Shown here piece by piece: positions 21,401 to 32,284 of a stretch of DNA of 64,000 nucleotides. Below the pieces are notes generated by a model. That model ran no database searches, had not been told where the DNA came from, and saw only the letters and a program-made list of their open reading frames with translations. A program made the position numbers and the translations under genes. How positions within the stretch are numbered: the stretch's first letter is position 1; every line of letters begins with the position of its first letter. Source of the DNA: Bemisia tabaci (lineage: Eukaryota; Arthropoda; Insecta; Hemiptera; Aleyrodidae); assembly GCF_918797505.1 (NCBI RefSeq), contig NC_092797.1:53294157-53358156 (forward strand), read 5' to 3'.

Positions 21401-21848
21401 GGACCGCATTTTGCAGCAATTAGGAACTGCAAAATCAGGCTCATCTGTAAAAGTACTTATGCGCATGGGGAAACTAAGGCTATACATAAAGGGTTGCCAC
21501 ACAATTTAGAAAATGAAATTCCCTGACATATCCGAAATTTCCCTGACACATATAAGTAAAATTCCCTGACAGTTGATTTATCCAATATGGCAAGAGATAC
21601 ATAATTTGAAATAGTTTTCAGGCAAAATTTGCTGCTCTAAACGTCAGATCCATTCTCGAAAGCTAATAAAGGTATATAAAGAATTTTTCCTTGACACTTT
21701 TGTCATCTTACACATGACACTTACGTCATTTTCCCTGACTTTTTAAAATTTCCTGACATTCCTCGGTTTTTCCTGACCGTGGTGACATTGCAGGTACGTT
21801 CTTATTAATATGAGCCGAGAACAGTTTCTAACTGCAAAATATAGTCCA
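21401..21848 (-). mobile_element. M8 MITE split by M5
   Basis: Left part: GGACCGCATTTTGCAGC, AATCAGGCTCAT, GCATGGGGAAACTAAGG. Right part: TATGAGCCGAGAACAG, TTTCTAACTGCAAAATAT, AGTCCA. The two halves are complementary and belong to one M8 copy, now separated by about 300 bp of M5. Confidence 0.75.
21491..21790 (+). mobile_element. M5 element nested in M8
   Basis: Begins GGGTTGCCACACAATTTAG, followed by AAATGAAATTCCCTGACAT as in 8311-8598, through CATTCTCGAAAGCTAATAAA, to CCCTGAC repeats and GTGGTGACATTGC at the right, which is eroded. Confidence 0.7.
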
Positions 21849-22264
21849 ATTAGCAAACGCTGAGATCCTGCGGGTCGCTGATGTCGCGCACGGTTCGAAT
21901 TTTCCTGTCTATTATTAGAGCGTGCAGATCACATCAAAGGAATTATATAAATAGACACTAAACCCCTCCCCCTCCGCCCTGCTTCCTTTCTAGAAACAAT
22001 CTCTACTTCAATTATCACAAAGACACCGCGCACGCAGGTAGGAGTTCAAGAGTTATTAATAGCTCAGCGTTGGGTCATCAGAGGATGAAAAGGAAGGGGA
22101 CAATCGCCCCCATCGATCCACTAAGTATTCCACCTTTGAGAAGACAATTTATAGTGCTCAAGAGATCAATACTCGTAATATTGTCGCACCGAAATATGGT
22201 TTAACCCATTATTTTAATGAAAAAGAAATTATCATCATTTTTTTTTTTTAAATTATTTATTTAT
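21849..22264. other. No feature recognised
   Basis: Ends in a T-run and TTATTTATTTATT near 22240-22265, which precedes the tandem array. Confidence 0.35.
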
Positions 22265-23370
22265 TGACTGAAAGAACATTGTACATTGTGTGTCACGGCG
22301 CGGACAGTCTTTGGCGCTATGTTTACACGTGTGAAGTACAGAAAACAGGATACGAATGAACGTGCGCCTAGGTTAAAATGTTGCCTACCTATGCATAGCG
22401 AAGGCAGACATGTGAACGTGCTAAGAAACGTACCGACCCAGCGCTCTTTTTTCTTTTCAATTTTGGTCGTTTTAGGTTTCAGCAATATTTAGCGTATCTT
22501 CTAAAGAAACCTCATTCCCGAAAAAGAGCGACAAAACAGCAACTGATCCGAATTTAAGGGAACAACATGTGTATCTACATGCAAAATACTACGCGCAAAA
22601 TACAAATCTACGTGCTCCAAAGTCGAGAAATTGCCTACCTTTGCACAGTGAAGGCGAGCATGTGAACGTACCCAGAACGTCAAGCTACGCCGCGCCAAAG
22701 AAGCATGTTTCTTTAATTTTTAGGATATAATAGATTTCAACATTGACCGATACATATATTTCACGGATCTCCTGAAGAAACTTCCCTTAACACGAGCGAT
22801 GAAAGGCCACTGATCCGAATTCGGGGGAACCACATGTGTAAATACATGTAAAGTACCGCCGGCAAAATACAAATCCATTTGCTCCTAAGTCGAGAAATTG
22901 CCTACCCATGCACAGTGAAGGCGATCATGTGAACGTGCTGAGGACGTCAAGCTGCAACAGCACCGGCGCAGCGCTCCTTTCTTTCTTTCTTTCACATTTT
23001 GGACGTTTTAGGTCTCAACAAGGTCCGATCCGTGTGTGTTTTACGGATCTCTCGAAGGAACCTGCCCTAACGCGAGCGATAAAAGGTCACTGATCCGAAT
23101 TCGGGAGAACCAAATATGTACATACGCGCAAAGGTCCGCAAGCAAGATAGGAATCTACGTGCTCTTAAGTCGAGAAATTGCCTACCCTCGAACAGTGCAG
23201 GCGAACATGTGAACCTGCTAAGAGACGTACCGGTCCAGCGCTCTTCCTTTCACATTTTGGACGTTTCAGGTTTTAACAAGGCCGGATCCATGTATTTCAC
23301 GGATCTCCCGAAGAAACCTCCTCTGACGCGAGCGATAAAAGGCCACTGATCCGAATTCGGGGGAACCAAG
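22265..23370 (+). repeat. Tandem array, four diverged units of 250-280 bp
   Basis: TTGCCTACC recurs at 22381, 22631, 22898 and 23178 (spacings 250, 267, 280). Each is preceded by a CGAGAAA-like motif and followed by (C/G)A(C/G)AGTG(A/C)AGGCG and CATGTGAAC. Other landmarks are CAGCGCTC, ATTTTGGACGTTT, ACGGATCTC, CGCGAGCGATAAAAGG and CACTGATCCGAATTCGGG. Spacing changes break the frame between units, arguing against a repeated protein domain. It reads as a decaying satellite-like array. Confidence 0.85.
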
Positions 23371-23401
23371 TGGTGGTGGTGGGGGGGGGGGGGGGGGGGG
23401 C
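23371..23401 (+). repeat. GGT/poly-G tract
   Basis: GTGGTGGTGG followed by an uninterrupted run of about 20 G at the end of the tandem array. Confidence 0.95.
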
Positions 23402-23477
23402 GCTTTGACCCAGACGTCTATCGGCGGTCGCGTCTCGGGATAAGTGAAAAGACGTATCGATTCGGCGTAACCCTGTT

Positions 23478-23729
23478 CTACCGCGCTAAGGAAAAACGCC
23501 GTATCAACATTCGAGAGTTGCCAAATTTCCGTCGAAAAAATGCTTATTTTCGCGGAACGTTACGAATATTTTTCCTTGAAATTTTCAGGAACTTGCGTGA
23601 AATTGCGCACGGAATTATCTGAAAAATTGGAAGAAAAATGTTCACAAGTTTACCAGGAAATTCGTGTTTGATCCAAGGCAATCTGGCAAGGGATGAAGGC
23701 TCATACGGCGTTGTTGCTTAGCGCGGGAG
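23478..23729 (+). mobile_element. M2 MITE, TSD TGTT
   Basis: Left end CTACCGCGCTAAGGAAAAAC, right end GCTTAGCGCGGGAG. Flanked by TGTT (23474-23477, 23730-23733). CATTCGAGAGTTGCC is at the left and GATGAAGGCTCAT at the right. Confidence 0.9.
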
Positions 23730-23739
23730 TGTTGAGGCT

Positions 23740-24055
23740 TGATGTTTGTCAAGGGTCGGACGGGGAACTTGGAGCGTCCACCCGTCGGGCGTCTTGGGCG
23801 GCTAAGGACCCGCCACTCCCGTCTTTTTATCATTCAGAATGAAAGTGATCAATCATTTTTATCGGAGGCAAAGCTTCTCGCTTCGGAATTCCCTTCTCCG
23901 TCCTCGCCGCGCCGGCCGGGGCCGAGTTTCTTGAACCGGGTCTCGCCGCCCGCAGCCCGCGACCACGGCAACGCTCCCCGAATATATTTTTATCGCGGTT
24001 TCGTGCTTCCGCCCCCAACTAACGCCCCCGACTCCCTTCTCATCGGCTTCTTATG
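23740..24055. other. GC-rich island
   Basis: CpG-rich around 23760-23815 and 23890-24025, in an AT-rich setting between M2 copies. A 105-codon frame has no motif. Confidence 0.4.
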
Positions 24056-24101
24056 AAACAATTCATAACTAAGTGCGAAAAATGCGGATATAAATGCTAT
24101 T

Positions 24102-24355
24102 CTGCCGTGCTAGGGAAAAAACGCCTTATGAGCCTTCAGAAGTTGCCAAGTTTCCCTCGATAAAGACCGAAATTACTGGGGAAATTGTGAATATTATTTT
24201 CTCAAATTTTCAGACAATTTTGTGCAAAAATTAATCTAAAATATCTGAAAATTTCAAGGAAAAATATGCATGAATTTTGTAAAAATTACAGGTTATATCA
24301 AGGAAAATTTGGCAACTCCCGGATGTTCAAATGACGTTCTTCCTTAGCACGGCAA
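24102..24355 (-). mobile_element. M2 MITE, TSD TATT
   Basis: CTGCCGTGCTAGGGAAAAAA at the left with the CCTTCAGAAG arm. The right has CCCGGATGTTC and TTAGCACGGCAA. Flanked by TATT (24098-24101, 24356-24359). Confidence 0.92.
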
Positions 24356-24374
24356 TATTCTCATTACTTGTATT

Positions 24375-24596
24375 CTGCCGTGCTAGGAAGAACGCCGGAT
24401 GAACATTCGAGAGTGAAAAAATTCCCTTCGATAAAACGTTCAATTTTGAGGAAAGTTACGAATATTTTTCCTTGAACTTTTCAGGTTCTGTATTAAAAAT
24501 TACGAACAAAATTATCTGAAAAATTGGAATAAAAATATTCAGAAGTTTACCAGCAAATTCTGAAGGTTCATGCGGCGTTTATTCTTGGCACGGCAG
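24375..24596 (+). mobile_element. M2 MITE, TSD TATT
   Basis: CTGCCGTGCTAGGAAGAACG to TTCTTGGCACGGCAG, flanked by TATT (24371-24374, 24597-24600). At 222 bp it is shorter than average through an internal deletion near the right arm (TTGGCAACG missing). Confidence 0.92.
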
Positions 24597-24600
24597 TATT

Positions 24601-25094
24601 CTCATTGAGTTATTCTGACAGAAAATTTCGCAATTTTTTTTTTTTTTTTTTAATTATGATTGCACGCAAAAATCAGTTCAATCAGTCAAACCCCATTGAA
24701 GCTTTAGAAAAAAAAATAAAAAATTTATTTCGGTTTAAAGTTTTCTAAACTTAGAGTACTTAGTTTGAGACTTAAAATCATAACTTGGCGTGTAAAATTT
24801 TTATCAAGTAAGCATAGGTTCAATTTTTCCTGGAGAAAACATTGATCTGTAGGTGCTAAGTCCTGCACATTTGCCTGCTAGCGATTACTTTATTTCGAAT
24901 AATGAATAACTAATCCTGTAGTCCGTATTTTATCGCACAAAAGTAATCGCACGTAAGTGCATCCCTACGTTGTAAATTTCTCACTCGTCGATCACATTTC
25001 AGATAGAAACCTAATGAGCGTTTCAAACTGAAATTTTCGCTAATGTTTCTACTGACAACACCCAAAAATCATTCAGTCTCGGATCGGAATCGCA
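24601..25094. other. No feature recognised
   Basis: AT-rich, with a T-run at about 24635-24652. Confidence 0.4.
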
Positions 25095-25258
25095 CCGGTA
25101 GCGTGCGGTGCTTTGCGATTTATCGACTGATCTGCCATTTAAATGTATAGCAAAGGATCGATAAACAGGGTGTCCGCAACTAACATCTTAATAATAGATT
25201 CTTTATCATATCTTTCAATGGGAAAATATCGATGATCCATCATTCACGCTCCGCCAAT
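25095..25258 (+). mobile_element. M6 hAT-type MITE, exact 8-bp TSD
   Basis: Ends are decayed (CCGGTAGCGTGCGGTGC at the left, CACGCTCCGCCAAT at the right), but the flanks are exact: GAATCGCA at 25087-25094 and 25259-25266. The core GGATCGATAAACAGGGTG is intact. Confidence 0.9.
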
Positions 25259-25266
25259 GAATCGCA

Positions 25267-25714
25267 GAATTATATTCTTAAAAAAAATTGTGTTCGAGTT
25301 AAGTTTGCTATCTCGGAATGGGGTTACATTCTGGGAGCCTACATAATCCCCGATTAATTTCCCGAAAGCTCTTCCCTCGCTGATGAATCCTGGTGATTCC
25401 CGAGGTTTCGAGGCTCTAAACCTGACGGCTTTTCTCAGTTTTCCCGACTTTTCCGGTTGCAAAAAACCTTGAGACGCCCCGACGGAGATTTCCCGGAAAA
25501 CGCTGAAAGCGGACGTAGCGGGGGGATCGCTGAAGAACTGAACAAGAGGGCGCCATCGCTGCCAGATAGTGCTCATTTTCCAGCACTTATCCTATTTAAA
25601 CCCATGTGAAATATCCCCATTTTAATGAACACCCTCGCAACCTTTGAGGCGCCCGGCACAGCCACTTCGGCGCACAGTGGAACGGGCCGTCGCAAGAGAT
25701 CGGACATATGTATA
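25267..25714. other. Mostly unrecognised; contains short repeat
   Basis: 25558-25648 matches 11378-11470 in order of blocks (CAGATAGTGCT, CAGCA, CCC...). The remainder has no partner. Confidence 0.4.
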
Positions 25715-25780
25715 ATTTTTAATTTATAATAATTATATAATAAATATATCATTATTTATAATGTATAATTTTTACCTAAT
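25715..25780. repeat. AT-only palindromic stretch
   Basis: Near-pure A/T with nested self-complementary ATTTATAAT-type motifs immediately left of an M2 insertion. Confidence 0.8.
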
Positions 25781-25791
25781 ACTGCCATGCT

Positions 25792-26007
25792 TAAGAGGAA
25801 AGCCGTATGAGCCTCCGAATGGTTACCCCTTTCAGAAAATATTCGATTTTGAGAAAAATATGAATATTTTTCCTCGACATTTTTAGGCTTTGTAGATCAA
25901 ACTACGAACAAAGTAAAACATTGACAAATTCTTCCGTAAATTCGTGATTTATCAAGGAAATTTGCAACGGCTAACAGCTCATATTGCGTTCTTCCTCAGC
26001 ACGGCAG
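25792..26007. mobile_element. M2 MITE, TSD AATA
   Basis: CTGCCATGCTTAAGAGGAAA at the left, TTCCTCAGCACGGCAG at the right. Flanked by AATA (25788-25791, 26008-26011). Confidence 0.88.
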
Positions 26008-26011
26008 AATA

Positions 26012-26390
26012 ATGAAAATTTCAATGTTCGTTCCGTTACATTGTAAATTTGTAAGAGTGTTTCTCGAAGGAAAGGTCTGCACACTGAATACCAAAAAATT
26101 CTTTGAAGGCTGAATGGAACTCTAGCTAGCATACGTCAAGGATTTGCAATTCAAGTGCCTCCACGTATGCAAAATTCCGCGAGAATCACTTTTGGACTGC
26201 GACGAAAGATCATCTGACGTCAGTTTAGCTTTTGTGAAAGGCAGAAAAGGAACCGAGATGACGGATCTCCTGTCCTGTCTACAATCTCCTGAGTCTAAAA
26301 GTAGGTAAACTTCTTTGGAGTGGCCTCTACCTCTTGCTTAGGACGAAAGTACTCATGCGGCAGTCCAATGGTTAGGGATTTGGATTCAAC
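26012..26390. other. No feature recognised
   Basis: Unique-looking within the window. Confidence 0.35.
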
Positions 26391-26449
26391 AGGTATAGTA
26401 AGGAGGTTAAGTTACTCACGTTGTGACAGTTTCATCATGGCATTGAATA

Positions 26450-26995
26450 GACCACTAGACAAGGTACGAATTTAAGTAACCTGATATAAGTTTCTTAACC
26501 AGAATTTTACGTAAAACGCGATTCGCACAACGAAAATTACTGAAACCAACTCCTAACGAAGATATTAACGTTTTTATTTCACATTGGTTACAAGAATTTG
26601 AATTGCCCGCCCACAAGTAACTCAAAGCTCTACGTGAGTCAAATCGCGCAGTACAATGGTTTCACCAAGCTTCTCAATCGAACACTGTTCATCCCTCACC
26701 ATTGTTTGTTCAAAATATAAGCAATTTGCTATACCTGAGCCAAACCGTCAAGACTGAGTTTGCCAGATTTTTATATCGTATAAAGACTGTCATGATAATG
26801 TTTAGCTGCAATGTGAATCACGTAGAGCATTGAGTTTTAATCAGCGGGTGGTTTGAATTCACGCATCAGGAATCATTAAATATCTTTGTAAGAAGTTGAT
26901 TTCGGTAATTTTTGTTTTGCGCATCGTGTTTTACGTGAAATTTTGGATAATAAACGTGTATCAGAATGCTGAAATTCGTACCTAGTCTAGTGGTC
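26450..26995. mobile_element. 546-bp inverted-repeat transposon
   Basis: Outer arms GACCACTAGAC(A)AGGTACG and CGTACCTAGTCTAGTGGTC. Pairing continues inward through TTTTACGTAAAAC, CGAAAATTACTGAAA and CTCTACGTGA / TCACGTAGAG, so nearly the whole element folds. A fragment of its left arm is at 49625-49880. Flanking sequence (26390-26449 and 26996-27080) resembles 43930-44060, which lacks the insert. Confidence 0.85.
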
Positions 26996-27080
26996 CATTA
27001 TAGAAATTCTTACATGTTCTTAGTGGTGCTTACCTGAAACATAACAAAATTTTTTGTTTAAAATAAGAGGTAAAACAAAG

Positions 27081-27484
27081 GTAAGAGGAAGGGCGAAAAA
27101 AAAAAATCTAATATCACGTTACGCACACGCATTTATATCTTAGATGCTCAAAGTTTATGTTTCTAATGTTGAGTTATTGGAGAAAAGTCAACAGATTCGA
27201 CAATACTTTTAATACTTAATTTGTTATGGAGCCACAGACATGCTTTTGATTGATTCTACATAAAACCACGGTGCCAAAGTTTATCTGTTTTGTATTTCTT
27301 GTTTCCATACATGTTTATCTACAATATAACTACGAAATTGATTGATTTTTGAAACACTTTGAAAATTAACTGTCTGTCAAATTAATTTTTATAATCATTA
27401 TGAATATAATTTTCAATGAGGTCAATATGCATTAGACTAATTTACCGATTATTTGCGATTATTTTACATTTGTTTTTTACAGTG
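27081..27484. other. AT-rich, no feature recognised
   Basis: Ends with TTTGTTTTTTACAG, which would make a good 3' splice site, but nothing downstream supports an exon. Confidence 0.3.
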
Positions 27485-27491
27485 AAGAATA

Positions 27492-27776
27492 TTGATGATG
27501 GAGGAGAAAAGAAGAATCAAGTGTCTCGAAAAGATCGTTAACATGACGAGACACAAGACCTTACATGAAATCAACAGATTCAACGAGCATTGCATTGGAT
27601 TCGGTTTATCAATCCGTGAGATGCAGCTATTCGACCATGGGTGCATGCTTCGGTATCATCCCTATTTGAAGGCGCTTTTAGTGCGTGGGATTTCAGTCAG
27701 TTCATCTCAGTTCTTTACGGTTTGTCAAGAGCTATTGAAGATGACGGCTGGGAGTTACAGAATAAAACTCATGTAG
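27492..27776 (+). other. 94-codon open frame overlapping a box
   Basis: A basic 94-residue frame (MMMEEKRRIKCLEKIV...) preceded in frame by TGA at 27481. Its second half coincides with the repeated box (27617-27680: GAGATGCAGCTATTCG ... TTTGAAGGCGCTTTTAG), whose other copies carry stops and frame-breaking indels. I do not recognise the product and think it more likely non-coding. Confidence 0.2.
27617..27680 (+). repeat. CAACTATTCG-type box
   Basis: GAGATGCAGCTATTCGACCA, GCTTCGGTATCATCCC, TATTTGAAGGCGCTTTTAG. This is the subtype found at 6528 and 6827. Confidence 0.8.
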
Positions 27777-28000
27777 GGTGTCTCTGAAGATAAACACTGA
27801 TCAAGAGACAACGTTAAACATGACACAAATATTGAGTGCGTGTACTTATATTTCAGGTATAGGTTTAGTCGATGTACATACGATCCTTGTGTCAATAAAA
27901 TCTTAACTCTAAGTATATAATTTCTATTTTGAGGGTTATCATGATATGTACTGATAATTGTTTCATAATGTGAAACTGCATGGACGTTAGTTTGAGTATG

Positions 28001-28600
28001 CGGTGCTAAGGAAAAGCGCCGTATACACACTCAAGATTTTCCAAATTTCATCCAATAAATCGTTTATTTTAGAAGAGCGTTACGAGTATTTTATCTTGAT
28101 ATTTTAAGCTAATTTATAACCGATCATGAATAAAATTCGGTATAAAATGTCGAAGAGTACAATATTCACAAATTTCCGAGAAAACTGGAGGAAATTAGGC
28201 AATGTCTGAAGGAGTTTTCCCCTTAGCACGGGATTTTTGGACTTCATACATTTACTTATTTCAGAGAAATGTTGCGGATATTTTCTCTTATATTTTACAG
28301 ATAATTGAGATCTGATTATGAATAAAATTCTGTAAAACGTTCGAAGAGCAATATTCATAAAATTCCGTGAAAATTGGAGAAAAACTTTGGCGAAGTCTGA
28401 GGGCGTTTTTACTTGGCGCGGGATTTTTTGAACTTGATATATTTACTTATTTTAGAGAGTGATTCGGAACAATATCTCTTGAAATTTTACGGGTAATTTA
28501 GGCTTCCGTTTTTGCGTTTGAGGGGGCGATGCTTAAAAAAATTCCTGAAAATTGAGGATAATCCTAAGCAACGTCGGCAGTGCGAATTTCCTCAGGTACG
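28001..28600 (+). mobile_element. M2 MITE with two extra tandem right halves
   Basis: A complete but decayed M2 (28001 to about 28233, ends GCGGTGCTAAGG / CCTTAGCACGGG). Two diverged copies of its right two-thirds follow (from about 28233 and 28425), each opening with GGATTTTTT and CATTTACTTATTT-like sequence. The second closes with TACTTGGCGCGGGA. Confidence 0.75.
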
Positions 28601-28609
28601 AGAGTTAAT

Positions 28610-28870
28610 AAGGGAACTCGAGTCCCACTGTGCGGCGGGATAATCGTCTCCGAGTTGGGTTATCCTGGCTGGGAGTCCTGTGAGCTCTGGCTGGTGGAAA
28701 AAATTCCACCGCTCCGGGAGCTAATGAAGCGTGAGGACTCGTAACTAAAATTTGATGGAGCGGGTGGCACGGTGGGGCTGGGGCACGGCACGGCGAAGCG
28801 AGGGCCGAAATCACCATTTTTATAATCGAAAGAGAACAACAGAACCTGCTTCGCCTCTCGCCTATCGCGT
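28610..28870. other. GC-rich stretch
   Basis: GC-rich between AT-rich repeats. Open frames on both strands, none recognisable. Confidence 0.35.
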
Positions 28871-28919
28871 TGCCCGCTTTCCCTGAAAGAAATACATTCC
28901 GACAACTCCCCAGAATGTC

Positions 28920-29280
28920 TAGTATTTTTTAATTTTGAAAAATCCTAATATTTCTCTGATTTTTACTGATATTATATAAAAAATTCCTGATTTTGTCATT
29001 TTGAAAATTCCTGATATTTTCCTGATTTTTGATGAGGCCCTCACTATACGACACAAGCGCTACGGGTGAGAAATTATCGGAAACAAAGACGGCGCAACGA
29101 CTCCTGGCAAGGTAGGCAAAAAGCAGTAAGACTTCTCCGCTGAGGAGATTCGCGTAAGAAAACGAATTCCTGATAAAACATCCGATTTTTCCTATTCTTC
29201 CTGATTTTTTCCTAATCGGCCAAAATTCCTGAAATTTTCCGGTTCTTCCGGTTTTTTCTGATGCTAGACCCCCTGCTCTC
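28920..29280. repeat. CCTGATTTTT-rich repeat
   Basis: Many copies of TTCCTGAT(A/T)TTT within about 350 bp. Related in style to M5 interiors, without identifiable termini. Confidence 0.55.
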
Positions 29281-29547
29281 TCCCCCTCCCACGCCCACGC
29301 CCACCGGAAAAAGGACCTAAACCTCCACCCGTCGCTAGGTGTAATGTACTTCACTTTTACTGGGCTCATGCACGGTATCTTATTTCCAAAGGGCCGTCCG
29401 TACATCGGGGAGGATGTGGAATCGGGATTCAGTCTCTACTGCAATTTCACGTTGCGTTTTCCAACTCAACGATCCAACTCGTATTCTATTCTTTTTTGGG
29501 GAGAGGGACACAATCGTGAACTGCGTTTATCAGAAGAAGTTTCCAGG

Positions 29548-29791
29548 CCTCAATCAGCGATTGCCAATTTGTACGAGGCAACATTATTTTTTTATAACGG
29601 AAAAACGGTTTCTGCGGATTATTGCGCCTAGTTCAGTGTTTTTTCTGCATAGTGTGATGCAAATGCCCTTAAAAATTTTCAAAAGGGTCCGCCTACCAAT
29701 CGGGTTGTCTTCTAAAAAAGTTTAAATTGGCCCGATTCAATTTGGCAAATTGCTTCTGTGGCTTGGTGGCCATTTCTTCTGAACGCGGTTC
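29548..29791 (+). mobile_element. M12 MITE, diverged
   Basis: CGATTGCCAATTTG, TTCTGCATAGTGTGATGC, AAGGGTCCGCC and the right arm TTCTTCTGAACGCGGTTCC match 55411-55656. The left terminus is not recognisable. Confidence 0.65.
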
Positions 29792-29829
29792 CTCTTTAGG
29801 CGAGTTCCATACAATAATTGTCGGTTAGC

Positions 29830-29995
29830 GACCTCAATATTAATGTTAGGTGACCGAATCCCTATGTGTTCCGGTGCTACCCCAACGGTTACGCTACTAC
29901 CACAATTCATTGGAAAGGTTCAGATCATCCAAACAAATTGAAGTAAAATGGTAATATTAGGGAATAACACCTGAAATTTTTTTTCCGTGAGAAAT
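29830..29995. repeat. Diverged relative of 49419-49611
   Basis: Shares TTAGGTGACC, GGTGCTACC, ACCACAATT-ATTGGA, ATCATCCAA and the terminal TTTTTTTTCCGTG. The left terminus was not found. Confidence 0.45.
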
Positions 29996-30124
29996 ATCTG
30001 GATTTCGATCTTTCGATATGTTTCTTTCTCACCGTTCGGGTACAGATTTTTTAAACATCAAACTTCCTGGGGGGGTGGTGGAAGTGCCAATCTCAAGAGA
30101 TATCCGGTCCCGATAAGTGCATTT

Positions 30125-30680
30125 TTCTGTCATCGCTCCCGAGCTCACACCATCGTGCCATAGCGCCTTCAATTTTGCAAAATGCAACACGGACATCCAT
30201 CAAGCACGAATAGTTTTATCTGTGCGCCGTAATCAATGCGCGAACTTTCCATGCTCTGTGCTTGTTTTTTTTCTTTTCTCTCTCTGTTTCCATGTTTGTG
30301 TTGGTTCCGTCTGTGTTATTTGTAGTGGTGCTTTCAAGGGCTACGTTAGCAAAACAGCCAAAGATAAGAGATGTAATCGGACCTCTTTTTCACCTTTTCT
30401 CTCGAATCTAAGCGATACCTCATTGGACGGCCATAAAGCGGAGCATTGCGAGTTCACGCATCGCGCGTCGCGCCTTCAATTTTGCAAATACAACACGGAC
30501 ATCCATCCAGCACGAAAAGTTGTATCTCTGCGTCTTCATCAAAGCGAGTCCCTTCTCTTACTCCAATTCCATGTTGTGTCGGTTCCATTTGTCTTATTTT
30601 ATCAGCGGGGCTTGTAGGGCGACTGTGAGCAAACACAGCCAAAGAAGAATGAATGGGATTAAAATTAGTTGTGAGCAAAT
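30125..30680 (+). repeat. Direct duplication carrying two boxes
   Basis: Two units of about 310 bp. Each has a box (30165-30222 and 30468-30526; GCGCCTTCAATTTTGCAAA, CAACACGGACATCCATC, CACGAA), then GTTCCATGTT-like sequence, GTC(T/G)GTTCC, TGTTATTT, AGCAAA, ACAGCCAAAGA. The second ends in GAATGAATGGGATTAAAAT. Frames on both strands through the box are coincidental. Confidence 0.8.
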
Positions 30681-30689
30681 ACTTAAGGT

Positions 30690-31399
30690 TTCGTGTGTGA
30701 AAAAAATTGGGTCCAGTGTCTAGCTACCTTTCATACTTCCATTTTTTCTTCGGAACACTAGTCGATGTAATTTCTTGAAAACTTCCTTGCTTTTGCGTCT
30801 TTACAAGCAGAATATTCCGTATATATTTTCAAGCTATAACGTTGGCTTCTTTCTCTCCAAAAAAAAATCAAAAGGGAGCGAAAATTTTGAAACGTTACTA
30901 TGGAAATACGTGGTTTCGCACTGCGGTCATCGACATGCGCCTCTTCGACTTGAGCGACCCTTTTTTGAAGCTGGTGTGATTGCACTTCTTATAAATATGG
31001 CATATTTCAGTTCCGGGATATGGGACTTAAACAATAATAAAAAATAATTAAAAAACACCCCTAAAAAATAAAACACAAAAAAAAAAAATACGACAAAAAA
31101 TGTACCCAAAAATCGCTTTGGGCAGGGGGTGTGTCGTATGCGTTTGGGTGGGCGTGATCGTTGTATCGCGAACTAATCTAAATCTTGGATGATCCGTGAT
31201 TTCGCTGACCATTGGAATCTTTGAAATTTTCAAATTGTACGATAGTTCACGGATCCTATTTCGTTCGAAATTCATTCCTACACGCCATCGTCGCGATACA
31301 CGCAGTCTTCCATTTCTTCTACTCTTTTTTTTAAACTTAACAATTCGCCTTCTGCTGCGTCGGATGTTCCAGCAATTTGTGGTTACGAATTTGTTGGGC
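30690..31399. other. No feature recognised
   Basis: Contains A-rich tracts at about 31040-31095. No repeat partner. Confidence 0.35.
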
Positions 31400-31631
31400 G
31401 TGCGCTGTTTTCAGCCCATTACCATACTCGGACTCTTTGAAGGCGAATTTACTGATGCGGAAGTAGCGTGATCTCTCGGGGAAATCGAACTTTTGTAGGG
31501 ATTGTGCGATTGCTCATTCAATCCCTTACTTTTGTTCGTTTTTTCCGAGTAGATATAGACGCTACTTCCGCATCATAAAGCCGTCAAAGAAGTCGAGGAT
31601 GTAATGGGGCTTGAAATTCAGTCACGCACAA
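31400..31631. mobile_element. Foldback element, 232 bp
   Basis: Self-complementary over nearly its whole length: GATGCGGAAGTAGCG / CGCTACTTCCGCATC, GACTCTTTGAAGGC / GCCGTCAAAGAAGTC, GGGATTG / CAATCCC. Termini GTGCGCTG / CAGTCACGCAC are weak. Single copy in the window. Confidence 0.75.
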
Positions 31632-32029
31632 TTCATATTTCGTTCATCCTACAATTGCTGCAGAACGCTGCAGAGCAGAAGGGTCGACGAATTGTTTGTT
31701 TTAAAAATTTTGGGTATGACTGGAAGTCTGCGTGCAACGAGAGGAAATGTATCCGATCGACATGAATCGAACGGAAAATAAAAACGTGAACCGATCAACA
31801 CCGATTTAATGGGCAAATTAATAAAAAAGCTGATTAAAATAGGTAGAAAACTTGCATTTACAAATTCAAATTGCGATACCTCGAAAAAATGAACACAGAA
31901 GATTTTGATTTTTTGCGAATTTAAGTAGTCACACGTAACAAAGACTCACCCCCCTGCAAACCGTTTATGAGTACATTTTTGCCGTATTTTTTCTTGCTTC
32001 AAGACCACTTTGTTCCCATTCCCAGCTTA
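31632..32029. other. No feature recognised
   Basis: No gene or repeat seen. Confidence 0.35.
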
Positions 32030-32284
32030 CAATTGAGGCGTTAAGTACAAAAATGGCACTACTCAGCTGTGGTGTTTTAGAATCTCAAAGGCTAATTCAT
32101 CCTTTAGAGACGTAACTATTTATTGAATTTTCCGCAATTTCACGTTTTCACCATTGTAAAATTATGAAGAATATTCAGTAAAAGTCACAACTATTTACAT
32201 ACATTTGCTTTCATTATAACGGACGAAATGTTAGCGTAGATTTGGAGATACCACAACCAAGAAATGCCTTTCCTGCGCCCAGCG
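32030..32284 (+). repeat. Left flank shared with 11690-11914
   Basis: GAGGCGTTAAG, CATTGTAAAATTATG, AAAAGTC and CATTTGCTTTCATTATA correspond to the flank of the first M9 copy. Confidence 0.65.

Noticed and set aside
22265..23370. Tandem protein domains (peptides with HVNVLR and LTRAIKGH recurring)
   Set aside because: Unit lengths of 250, 267 and 280 bp do not keep the frame, and no frame stays open across units.
25715..25780. AT-rich replication origin or matrix attachment site
   Set aside because: Only base composition supports it. AT-only palindromic stretches are common in such DNA.
27492..27776. 94-codon frame after a good-looking 3' splice site
   Set aside because: Its second half is a dispersed box whose other copies contain stops and frame-breaking indels. 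Kept only as a low-confidence item.
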